In this document: positions 1 through 8,002 of the stretch, piece after piece
Layout: each line of letters starts with the position of its first letter
How positions within the stretch are numbered: position 1 is the stretch's first letter
Assembly: GCA_023398335.1 (NCBI GenBank)
Contig: JAEWSJ010000016.1
Coordinates: 1 to 35,761, forward strand
Source: Bacillota bacterium
Lineage (GTDB): Bacteria; Bacillota_I; Bacilli_A; RFN20; CAG-288
DNA length: 35,761 bases
Direction of reading: 5' to 3'
Position numbers and translations under genes: made by a program
The notes under the pieces: model-generated
What the model was told of the DNA's origin: nothing
Databases searched by the model: none
The model's input: the letters and a program-made list of their open reading frames with translations, nothing else

Positions 1-203
1 GAATTTAAGATAATTTCCGCATTAACTTTTGACAATGATGGATAATTGCCAAGTATTTCACTGATTACATACGCAATTAATTGTAAGCCGACAAAGCCGG
101 TTAAAAAGAATATAATGCACCAAACAGTTTTTAAATAGTGATTATAGTTTTTCTTTTGCTTTTCTTCTTCTGGTAGGTAGGAATCTTCGCCGTATACTTG
201 CAT
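1..203 (-). CDS. Membrane protein, N-terminal fragment (cut by window edge)
   Basis: Reading the minus strand from the ATG at 203 gives 67 open codons that run off the left edge. The start is supported by GAAGG at 211-215, seven bases upstream. The first 25 residues are charged and hydrophilic (MQVYGEDSYLPEEEKQKKNY and on). A hydrophobic segment follows at about residues 27-47 (VWCIIFFLTGFVGLQLIAYV), so an integral membrane protein is likely. A charged N-terminus before the first helix is common in CPBP-family membrane proteases, but the diagnostic motifs would lie outside the window, so the family is only a guess. It is transcribed divergently from the giant gene at 340. Confidence 0.7.
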   Translation of the reverse strand, partial: MQVYGEDSYLPEEEKQKKNYNHYLKTVWCIIFFLTGFVGLQLIAYVISEILGNYPSLSKVNAEIILN

Positions 204-227
204 AATTGACCTTCTTTCATTTAATAG

Positions 228-256
228 ATTATAAATAAAACCAAATACATTAGCAA
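228..256 (-). promoter_or_regulatory. Promoter of the minus-strand membrane protein
   Basis: On the minus strand, TTGCTA (251-256) is followed after 17 bases by a perfect TATAAT (228-233). This lies 25 bases upstream of the ATG at 203. It is a good sigma-A type match in position, spacing and sequence. Confidence 0.6.
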
Positions 257-339
257 TTAATATTATTTAGTTTTTCTTTTAATAAAAAATAGTTTATATT
301 ATATGTATTAGTGTATATAACTTACGAGGAGATTAAAGC

Positions 340-3300
340 ATGGAAAATCTATGGCTATATGTTGGCCTTGGCTGTATCGCACTTGCGTTACTTGGAGCAC
401 TTACTGGTTTATGGAAAGGCGTCTATAAAACAACTTTTAAGTTCTTGGTTATGGGAGCTTTATGTCTTGTCCTAGTTTTTATGATGCCAAGTATTACGAA
501 TTGGGTTTGTGCTTTAGACATATCTACTTTCTGGGGTGGATTTGATATTTCAATAAATGGAATAACGTATCACTTCGGTGTTGTCGATGAAGTTTTAATT
601 AAAATTATTACTGATTTAGAGTTGGTTAGTTCGGTCTCCACTAATGCGGTATATACTTCAGCCTTGGCTTTATCTCACGCCTTGATTTCGTTTGTTATAT
701 ATATTGTTGGAATAATATTAATTATCATTATTGGACCGCTCGTTTCTTCTTTACTTTATCATTGTGCGTTTAAGTTTATTATTCCCAAAACAGTTAGAAA
801 AAAACATAAATTAAGACTTGTTTCTATGTTTGAAGGCTTGATTGGTGAAGCGGTAATTATTGCCTTATTTTTATCTCCATTTACTTCTTTAATAAGTGCT
901 GTATCTCGTAATGATGATGTGGTTTCAAAGATTAAAGATAGTGGACTTTTACCAGAACAATACAATCAATATATCGATTTAATAATGACTTATGATGATT
1001 CCGCCTTATATAAGACAATGTCATTAGGAAATGAAGATCCGACAAAAGCCTTAGATACCTCAATAATGTCGAATGTTACAAAAGTTATAATTAATGGTGA
1101 AACTTACTACATCTACGATGAGATAAACAATATCATTTCAGTCTTACCAACAGTTATCGACTCCGTTAGTTCTAATTCTGGCTCAATGGCTAATGCTACT
1201 ATAGATATGACTAAGTTATTGTCTTATACCAGTGTTGATGCAATATTAACAGCGGTATCCTCTTCTAATCTTTTAATGAACTTACTCCCAGCATTTATTT
1301 CTATTGGATTAAGTAATGTGAATATTGAAGCAGATGGTCAAAGTCTCGATTTTTCAAATGTAAATTGGAGCGATCAATTCACAGCGTTAAGCGATATGTA
1401 TGGTTCCTTATATGATTCAGGGCTTATCACAAGTGCTATGAGCATGTTTTCTTCCGGAGACAAAGTATTCAGGTTAGATTTATCTAAAAAAGCTGATGTT
1501 AAAGAAGCATTAAGCACATTCAATGGTAATAATGTTATATCTAAAAATCTTCCGGTATTGATGGCATATTATGCTAAAACATTAAAAGAAAGTAATGGCA
1601 TTAATTATCTTTCAACTTCTCCTGAAGTATATTCAACTATTGATTTTGGAACTGAACTATGTAATTTGGTAGATGTCTTTTACGGAATTTGTTCTTTGGT
1701 TTTCACTCCTGATAGCGACGGACTTGTTAGTATCAAACTTGACGACTTAGGTACAATCACCCAAAAGTTGATGGAGGTTTTAAATGATTCCTCTGCATCT
1801 TCATTTAAATTAGTTAAAACTATCTTATTAGGTGGCGAGTACGAAAATACCGAAACCTCTTCAACTGATAATTATGTGGGGTTATTTAATTCTGGACTTT
1901 TTGAAACAAATGCTATTTCATTGAACAAATTACTTTCTTCGTTGATTTCGTCCTTAGGAAATATCGGATCATATTTCAATGATAAAACGATAGATTTAAT
2001 TGCTAGCTATATTTCGAATAAAGATGAAATGAGCTTGTTATTAGAAGCTATTCCAAAAATAATGTCCCTAGGATCTGATATTGATATCACTAAAGAAGAA
2101 AGTAGAACTAATATATCTAATATATTAAAAAGTCTTGAAGGATCGAAAATTGTTTCATCTATTCTTCCTAATTTTATTTGCTCTAAGTTAGAGAGTCAAA
2201 AAGATACTATTGAAGGAATGCTCTTTGGGCTAACATTAAGTGATTTTGATTTCTTATGTAAAGATAATGATGGTAAAAGTACACTTGTTGCAGAACTTAA
2301 TTCACTTTTTAATGTTATAGGAGATGGATTAGATATTTCATCTAGTTTAAAGAATTCTACCGATTCTTCGGCCCTATTCAAGAATCTAGATACTACTAAA
2401 TTAAAAAATGTTTTGGTCTCTTTATATAATAATAAGATTATCAATCCAGATAAAGTTCTAGACGGAACTAATAAAGTTAGCAATGATAATTTTTCTAAAT
2501 TCGTAGGTTCTGCTTTATCTCAAGATTCATTAAAATCATCGGGAATAGTCATTCCTTCTGATTTATCAAAAGTGTCTTGGTATTCTAAATCGGGCTCAAG
2601 CGAATCAGGTGAAATAATTAACTTAATTGATGCAATAGATAATATTAAAGAAAACACTTATTTAGTAAGTGGCTCTTTAGATTTTAATACCATAAGTAGC
2701 AATTCAGATAAATTAAAGACTTTATTTGAATCGATAAGTAAAAGTGTATTACTAAGTTCATCTTTACCTTCATTGTTAAATGATAATGTTGCACCATTAG
2801 TTAATAGCATGTTTGGAGCAAATAGCGATGTTGCTATTGATTTTAACAATGTTACTGATTGGGGAGAAGAAGCTGATTCTTTAGTAAAGATTTTAAAACA
2901 AATAAATGATTTATCAACTTCACTAGGCTATCAAGTTGATTTCTCTAATATTGATTGGGCAAGTCTTGATCAAAGTCAAATGTCCAGTTTATTAAAAGCA
3001 GTGGCTTCATCAAGAATGTTCGGAGTTACAAAAAATAACTCAGGGTATTATGTTGATGTTTTTGGTAAATTATTAAGCACTGTAACTAATGATTTTATTA
3101 GTCCAGATTTAATAGGTGAAAGCCTTGATCCAAAGTACTTTACTAGCGTAAGTAACTCTATTACTGGTGCTACTAAAGAAGATGATTATTGGGGAGCTAT
3201 AACAAATGGTGGCGAAATTGATAAATTAGCAACGATGATTTCAAATGTTAATGCTATTGGAGCTAGCAAAATCACTTCTGGTGAATTAACTGGCGATGAT

Positions 3301-5238
3301 CTGAAGTTAGTCTTATTATCTATACTTGACACGAGAACATATTCATCAATTGTAAGTAATGTTTTAACCAAAGCCTGCTCTAATATTTCAATTTTTGATG
3401 GAACAAGCTATAAAATATCACTAGGATTAATCAATGCTACAAATGAATTAATCACTAAAAAGATTAATGGAAAATACGTTAATGTTGAAGGACTTTGTGA
3501 AATATTCGGCGATAAAGATAAGTTGAGCAATATAACTTCTTCTGGATTCGATGATGCAACAATTAATGATTTAGCATTACTATTAAATAAAATAGCGGAA
3601 AATGATTTGTTGATTACGGTAAAAATAGGCGAAAAGAATTCATTCTTTACTGAACTTATGACCTCTATTGTTAGTATTACTACTTTGGATAAAAAGATTA
3701 CCGGTATAAACGGAGATACAGCTGATAATCAAAAATCAAGAAGAGATGCAATGCTAGTTAGAATTTCCAGCATGGATAAAAATGATTGGTGCTTCACTTC
3801 AACCACTTTAAATGAGTGGTCAACCTATGTTAAAGATAAAACTACAGCAAATTTCAAATGCTTAGAGGCAAACTCAAAAGCCGAAACATCAGAAATTTTA
3901 AGAATAATGAATATTCTTAAGGTTTTACAATTATATGGCACGAAAAATGGCGATAGTTCTATTAATTTTGATTCCCTTGGTTCATTCGAAGATTTAGCGC
4001 CATCAGCAGTAGAAAATCTATTGTATTCAATTAATTCTTCTCATGTTTTCCACGCTGCTGTCCCTTCAATTTTTGGAGAGATATTTACCTCGATTAACAT
4101 TGATAATTTAATTTCGCTTGATTCATCTAAACCTAACAAGGTTAATTACAACGTTCATAAGACATCTTCAACAGAAGATATTGAATATTGGCAAAGTGAA
4201 ATAGGCAATATATCTGATTTATTTGACAAAATAAGAAATGCAAAAAACAACCAAGGAAATAAATGTACAGATCTTAGCAGTATTGATCTAGGTCACAATC
4301 TTGATACTAATGGACTCTATAATTTTATTGGGCCAATTAGTAAATTGGATTTATTAAGTCCTTATAAGCACATCATTGTTTATAAACTAATTAATAATGA
4401 AAACGCCGGAACTGGAGATAACAATGCGATTAATTTCATTCGTGGTAACACTCCACTTCAAAAATCTTTAGTGATTAATTCCCAGCTATTTAATCAGGGC
4501 TCACTTAAAGATGAATGCGATACAATGGATAGTTTAATTAATACATTGAATGGCGATAGCGTTAATGGTAGAGGCGAGACCGCAGCAGGCATTTTATTTA
4601 ATCTTATAATGAACACTTTCTATGGTACTGAATTGAATGCGGATAATTCTCTCAAATTATATAAGAGAGGCGTATTCTCACAAGAATTGGTTTCTGGATT
4701 TATTACTAAAGTATTTACAGCTGATACGAATATTTCTGATGATCCTGCTGATAAGTTAGATATTAGTAACTTCTTTAATTCGTTCTTTAAGAGTGAACAA
4801 ATATCTTCAACCGATTTCCAAAGTTTAAATATTATTGAAGCTAGAGGAATAAAAGGATTGCTTACTTTGGCAGATCCGACATTTAGTTTTGATACTATAT
4901 CGGAAGAAAATAAGGCGAAAATTGTTGCTACTTTCGCTTTGATGGGAAGAAAATCTGTTGGCTCGGTATCTGATGAAACCACTGCCGAATACAAGGCTAT
5001 GTTAACTTATGTTGAAGGAAAGACTTCTAGTTATCCATCCTATGTATATGATTATAAGCAAAACTCTGCAATTGCAACAAAATTATTCGACAAGTATGCG
5101 GCTACTATTATGGTTTCTTCTGGAAAATCATTGAAATATATAGTTGATACATATAATAATTATAATCCAGCTAACCCTATCGTCTTTGGCAATACTCCAT
5201 TTGAAACTATTGGAGAAAGAATTGTATCTGTTTTATAA
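340..5238 (+). CDS. Giant CvpA-like membrane-anchored repeat protein (1632 aa)
   Basis: The function is unknown. The N-terminus resembles the CvpA family: hydrophobic segments lie at about residues 6-24, 33-50, 108-143 and 163-188, and the first loop reads GALTGLWKGVYKTTFKFL. The rest, about 1440 residues, has no further membrane helix and no sortase or other C-terminal anchor. It is rich in Ser, Asn, Asp and Leu and looks helical and repetitive. Diverged repeat units of the form LLxxISSSxxLxxxLPxxL begin near residues 298, 591, 790, 986 and 1222. A second motif, DFSNVxW or DFNNVxDW, occurs near 337, 834 and 867. It is much larger than CvpA proteins, which have about 160-250 residues. The start is fixed by GAGGAG at 326-331, eight bases upstream. 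The stop overlaps the next start (TAATG). A surface or cell-envelope role is inference only. Confidence 0.8.
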   Translation: MENLWLYVGLGCIALALLGALTGLWKGVYKTTFKFLVMGALCLVLVFMMPSITNWVCALDISTFWGGFDISINGITYHFGVVDEVLIKIITDLELVSSVSTNAVYTSALALSHALISFVIYIVGIILIIIIGPLVSSLLYHCAFKFIIPKTVRKKHKLRLVSMFEGLIGEAVIIALFLSPFTSLISAVSRNDDVVSKIKDSGLLPEQYNQYIDLIMTYDDSALYKTMSLGNEDPTKALDTSIMSNVTKVIINGETYYIYDEINNIISVLPTVIDSVSSNSGSMANATIDMTKLLSYTSVDAILTAVSSSNLLMNLLPAFISIGLSNVNIEADGQSLDFSNVNWSDQFTALSDMYGSLYDSGLITSAMSMFSSGDKVFRLDLSKKADVKEALSTFNGNNVISKNLPVLMAYYAKTLKESNGINYLSTSPEVYSTIDFGTELCNLVDVFYGICSLVFTPDSDGLVSIKLDDLGTITQKLMEVLNDSSASSFKLVKTILLGGEYENTETSSTDNYVGLFNSGLFETNAISLNKLLSSLISSLGNIGSYFNDKTIDLIASYISNKDEMSLLLEAIPKIMSLGSDIDITKEESRTNISNILKSLEGSKIVSSILPNFICSKLESQKDTIEGMLFGLTLSDFDFLCKDNDGKSTLVAELNSLFNVIGDGLDISSSLKNSTDSSALFKNLDTTKLKNVLVSLYNNKIINPDKVLDGTNKVSNDNFSKFVGSALSQDSLKSSGIVIPSDLSKVSWYSKSGSSESGEIINLIDAIDNIKENTYLVSGSLDFNTISSNSDKLKTLFESISKSVLLSSSLPSLLNDNVAPLVNSMFGANSDVAIDFNNVTDWGEEADSLVKILKQINDLSTSLGYQVDFSNIDWASLDQSQMSSLLKAVASSRMFGVTKNNSGYYVDVFGKLLSTVTNDFISPDLIGESLDPKYFTSVSNSITGATKEDDYWGAITNGGEIDKLATMISNVNAIGASKITSGELTGDDLKLVLLSILDTRTYSSIVSNVLTKACSNISIFDGTSYKISLGLINATNELITKKINGKYVNVEGLCEIFGDKDKLSNITSSGFDDATINDLALLLNKIAENDLLITVKIGEKNSFFTELMTSIVSITTLDKKITGINGDTADNQKSRRDAMLVRISSMDKNDWCFTSTTLNEWSTYVKDKTTANFKCLEANSKAETSEILRIMNILKVLQLYGTKNGDSSINFDSLGSFEDLAPSAVENLLYSINSSHVFHAAVPSIFGEIFTSINIDNLISLDSSKPNKVNYNVHKTSSTEDIEYWQSEIGNISDLFDKIRNAKNNQGNKCTDLSSIDLGHNLDTNGLYNFIGPISKLDLLSPYKHIIVYKLINNENAGTGDNNAINFIRGNTPLQKSLVINSQLFNQGSLKDECDTMDSLINTLNGDSVNGRGETAAGILFNLIMNTFYGTELNADNSLKLYKRGVFSQELVSGFITKVFTADTNISDDPADKLDISNFFNSFFKSEQISSTDFQSLNIIEARGIKGLLTLADPTFSFDTISEENKAKIVATFALMGRKSVGSVSDETTAEYKAMLTYVEGKTSSYPSYVYDYKQNSAIATKLFDKYAATIMVSSGKSLKYIVDTYNNYNPANPIVFGNTPFETIGERIVSVL

Positions 5239-5831
5239 TGACTATACTTAAAGAAACTTCATCTGAGGTTGTAATAAAAAAATCGAAATTTATCTCGTAT
5301 ATTTTTCATGTAGAAAGTAAAAAAGAAGTGAATGATATACTTTCTAAAATTAAAGAAGAACACAAAGACGCGAGACATGTAGTCTATTCTTTTTTGCTTT
5401 CGAATGGATATAAGGGAGCAAGTGAGAATAAAGAGCCAATTAAAAGCGCTCACAAGGTCTTGAATATACTAGAAAATAAAGGATTGTATGATATAATTTG
5501 TATTGCGGTAAGATATTTCGGCGGTATTGAACTAGGCGCATCAAATTTAGAGAGAACCTACGTATCTTGTATCGTTGATTTAATTGCTATTTCAGATATT
5601 TATGATGTAGTTGATTACCATGTTTATTATGGACTAATTAAAACAAATATGTTTGATATTTTTTGTAAAAAGTTGCTTGAAGCTAAAGGGCAAATAGAAA
5701 GCAAAGAATTTTTAGGACCAGAAGTAAAAATAAAATTTTGCGTTGATAAAATGGATGAGAGTTTTTCAAAATATCTTGTCTTTTTTAAAGACGTAAATCT
5801 CATAGAGAAAAAATACGTAAAAATATCTTAA
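5238..5831 (+). CDS. yigZ: YigZ/IMPACT-family protein
   Basis: This 197-residue protein belongs to the UPF0029/IMPACT family (YigZ in E. coli, YvyE in Bacillus), a conserved cytosolic family linked to translation control. The hallmark RYFGGIELGASNLERTY segment begins at residue 92, and an N-terminal SKFIS stretch and a DARHVVYSF segment precede it. The glycine-rich D-G-E-P-S-G-T-A-G stretch normal for the family is degraded here to NKEPIKSAH, and the second half (residues 120-197) matches the family length but is weakly conserved. The ATG shares its A with the stop codon of the giant gene, and no good independent ribosome binding site is visible, so translation is probably coupled. The family call is firm, the function is not. 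Confidence 0.8.
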   Translation: MTILKETSSEVVIKKSKFISYIFHVESKKEVNDILSKIKEEHKDARHVVYSFLLSNGYKGASENKEPIKSAHKVLNILENKGLYDIICIAVRYFGGIELGASNLERTYVSCIVDLIAISDIYDVVDYHVYYGLIKTNMFDIFCKKLLEAKGQIESKEFLGPEVKIKFCVDKMDESFSKYLVFFKDVNLIEKKYVKIS

Positions 5832-5849
5832 ATACCTGGAGGAAAAAGT

Positions 5850-7322
5850 ATGTCTAGTTTTGATCAATTAAACGAACATAAAAGAAACGTTCTAATCAGC
5901 GTTGCAAAAAGAACTTTTGAAGGAACACTTAATGAGTATTCAGTCGAAGATATTGCACTTGAATTAATTTCATATCAAAGAGCAAAATATCGTTGTTGTG
6001 TATATAAAGAAAGAGAGATTATTCGTGAAAGAGTAAATCTTGCACTTGGAAAAGATCCTTTTGGTCATGAACCAAAAGAAGGACAATTTGTTTTTGTCCT
6101 TGAAGCAGCATGTGATGACTGTAATATTCATAGAGTTAGAATTACCGATAACTGTCGTAAATGCTTATTTAGACCATGTACAAAATCATGTCATTTTGGT
6201 GCTATTTATGAAGGCGATAGTAAAATGCACATTGATTATCAAAAATGTAAAGCCTGTACAATGTGTTCTAAAGCGTGTCCATATGGAGCAATATTGTTAT
6301 CTGATCGTCCATGTCATAAGGCATGCCCAACTGGCGCGCTATTATATGAGGAAGGTAGTATTGCTAAGATAGAAGAAGATAATTGTATTAATTGTGGCAG
6401 ATGTTCTGCTTCTTGTCCTTTTGGGGCAATATCAGAACGTTCGTTTATCGTTCCTGTAATCAAAAATATTATGTCTGATGTTGAGACGGTTGCTATGGTT
6501 GCTCCGGCAATTGGTGGTCAATTTGGAAAAGCAAATTTGAAACAAGTATATGAAGCTTTATATAAGATTGGTTTCTCGCATGTTATGGAAGTTGCTCAAG
6601 GCGCAGATTTAACAACAATTAATGAAGCAAATGAAGCTCTTGAAGCACATCGAACCAATAGAAAAATCACTACTTCTTGTTGTCCTGCCTTTGTTGAATT
6701 AATTAAGAAGAAATTCCCAAATATTTATCAAAATAACACTTCTGAAGTATTATCTCCTATGGCTATAACTGCTCGTATGGCACGAAAAAAATACAAAGGT
6801 GCGAAGACTATTTTTATTGGACCTTGTGTTGCAAAAAAAATGGAAAGACTCTTTGAAAAAAATAAGAATAATCTTGATTATGTAATTACATTTGAAGAAC
6901 TTGATGCTTTAATGGTTGCTAAAGGTATTGATCCTATGAAGTTGAATGGCGAAGCTGAAGTTCAAAATGGCTCGATATCTGGACGTAATTTCTGCTTCTC
7001 TGGTGGCGTTGCTTCATCCTTAAATGCGTACTTAAAAGAAAAAGGTGAAGCTGAACAAGTATCATTAAAAACTGCAAATGGATCTATTGAATGTGTTAAA
7101 TCATTAAAAGATTTAAATGCTAATAAGCAAGAAGAAGACGTTCTTGAAGGAATGATGTGTGAGGGTGGTTGCATTGCTGGAGTTGATAGTCTAGTTGGAA
7201 ATGTAATTCTCACAAAAAACACTACAAAGATTGAAAATGACAAAGTTAGTAGCACTTTGATTGAAGATTCAAAAAAAGGCTTCGAAGATATAAGTTGCAC
7301 GTTTGATAAGTCTAAAAATTAA
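5850..7322 (+). CDS. Monomeric [FeFe] hydrogenase, group B-like
   Basis: This 490-residue iron-sulfur protein should reduce protons or oxidise H2 using ferredoxin-type electrons. A helical N-terminal region is followed by cysteine clusters at about residues 87-190. These include CKACTMCSKACP, CHKACP and CINCGRCSASCP, enough for several [4Fe-4S] clusters. The H-cluster domain follows with TSCCPAF (275-281), GPCVAKKME (Cys326) and EGMMCEGGC (Cys437, Cys441). The usual TSCCPxW Trp is Phe, and the GGG after the last cysteine motif is replaced by AGV. Those variants, the N-terminal extension and the lack of a plant-type [2Fe-2S] domain fit the group B enzymes rather than the bifurcating HydA. Group B enzymes are poorly characterised. 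GGAGG at 5838-5842 sets the start. It has its own terminator, separate from the second hydrogenase operon downstream. Confidence 0.88.
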   Translation: MSSFDQLNEHKRNVLISVAKRTFEGTLNEYSVEDIALELISYQRAKYRCCVYKEREIIRERVNLALGKDPFGHEPKEGQFVFVLEAACDDCNIHRVRITDNCRKCLFRPCTKSCHFGAIYEGDSKMHIDYQKCKACTMCSKACPYGAILLSDRPCHKACPTGALLYEEGSIAKIEEDNCINCGRCSASCPFGAISERSFIVPVIKNIMSDVETVAMVAPAIGGQFGKANLKQVYEALYKIGFSHVMEVAQGADLTTINEANEALEAHRTNRKITTSCCPAFVELIKKKFPNIYQNNTSEVLSPMAITARMARKKYKGAKTIFIGPCVAKKMERLFEKNKNNLDYVITFEELDALMVAKGIDPMKLNGEAEVQNGSISGRNFCFSGGVASSLNAYLKEKGEAEQVSLKTANGSIECVKSLKDLNANKQEEDVLEGMMCEGGCIAGVDSLVGNVILTKNTTKIENDKVSSTLIEDSKKGFEDISCTFDKSKN

Positions 7323-7329
7323 TCTATTT

Positions 7330-7361
7330 AAAGTTTATCCGTAGTCGGGTAAACTTTTTTT
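7330..7361 (+). terminator. Rho-independent terminator after the first hydrogenase
   Basis: AAGTTTATCC (7331-7340) pairs with GGGTAAACTT (7347-7356) with one G-T wobble, across a six-base loop, and runs into a T tract. It lies eight bases after the stop codon. Confidence 0.85.
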
Positions 7362-7477
7362 GCGTGTTTATGTATATTTTTGGTAAAAAAAGCATTAAAA
7401 GTTCATTAGGACGGTTTTTTAATTTTTTTATAAAATTATTTGAATGAAAGTGCTTTCTAGTTATGTGAGTTTTAATC

Positions 7478-7483
7478 TATAAT
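7478..7483 (+). promoter_or_regulatory. Likely -10 box of the NuoE-NuoF-HydA operon
   Basis: A perfect TATAAT lies 25 bases before the nuoE-like start. No clear -35 box is found at the right distance, so the promoter may need an activator or may be weak. The preceding 110 bases hold only AT-rich sequence. Confidence 0.45.
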
Positions 7484-7508
7484 TAAGAATAAGAAAGGGT
7501 TTTAGCAA

Positions 7509-7991
7509 ATGGAAAAAAACTTAACAGAAGCTGAAAAAACTAAATTCGATGAACTAGATGCTTTCATGAATTCTGTGAAATATGATTCACATGACTTGAT
7601 TGCTGTTTTGCATCGTGCTCAGCATATTTTTGGTTACCTACCTCAAGAGGTACAAGAATTTGTTGCTGAGAAATTAAACATTCCTGTTTCAAAAGTTTAT
7701 GGCGTTATTACTTTCTATTCATTCTTTAAAATGGAGAGACAAGGTAAATATGTCATTAATGTTTGTTTAGGAACTGCATGTTTCGTTAGGGGTAGTCAAA
7801 AAATATTAGATGAATTCCAAACTAAGTTAGGAATTGAATGTGGTAAGACTACCGAAGATGGACTGTACACATTAGCGTCTTTACGATGCGTTGGTGCTTG
7901 TGGTTTAGCACCTGTAATTCAAGTAAATGGGAAAACCTATGGTAATGCAACCGTAGAAACAGTTAAACAAATACTTGAAGAGTATAAGTAA
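7509..7991 (+). CDS. hydC: NuoE-like [2Fe-2S] subunit of NAD-dependent hydrogenase
   Basis: This 160-residue protein is the small thioredoxin-like ferredoxin subunit that partners a NuoF-type flavoprotein. In Thermotoga-type bifurcating hydrogenases it is called HydC, and in Desulfovibrio HndA. The four ligands of the [2Fe-2S] cluster are visible as C86-x4-C91 (CLGTAC) and C127-x3-C131 (CVGAC). The N-terminal helical region contains the family pattern LIAVLHRAQHIFGYLPQEVQ. Length is normal and the protein should be cytosolic. AAAGGG (7494-7499), nine bases upstream, supports the ATG. It is the first gene of a three-gene operon, 11 bases before the NuoF-like gene. Confidence 0.92.
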   Translation: MEKNLTEAEKTKFDELDAFMNSVKYDSHDLIAVLHRAQHIFGYLPQEVQEFVAEKLNIPVSKVYGVITFYSFFKMERQGKYVINVCLGTACFVRGSQKILDEFQTKLGIECGKTTEDGLYTLASLRCVGACGLAPVIQVNGKTYGNATVETVKQILEEYK

Positions 7992-8002
7992 GGAGGAATG
8001 GT

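Noticed and set aside
759..4994. Minus-strand reading frames of 61-124 codons inside the giant gene
   Set aside because: They have no ribosome binding sites or recognisable products. Long antisense frames arise easily opposite low-GC coding sequence.
6040..6372. 110-codon plus-strand frame inside the first hydrogenase gene
   Set aside because: It lies over the cysteine-rich region in another frame, has no ribosome binding site, and resembles no protein.
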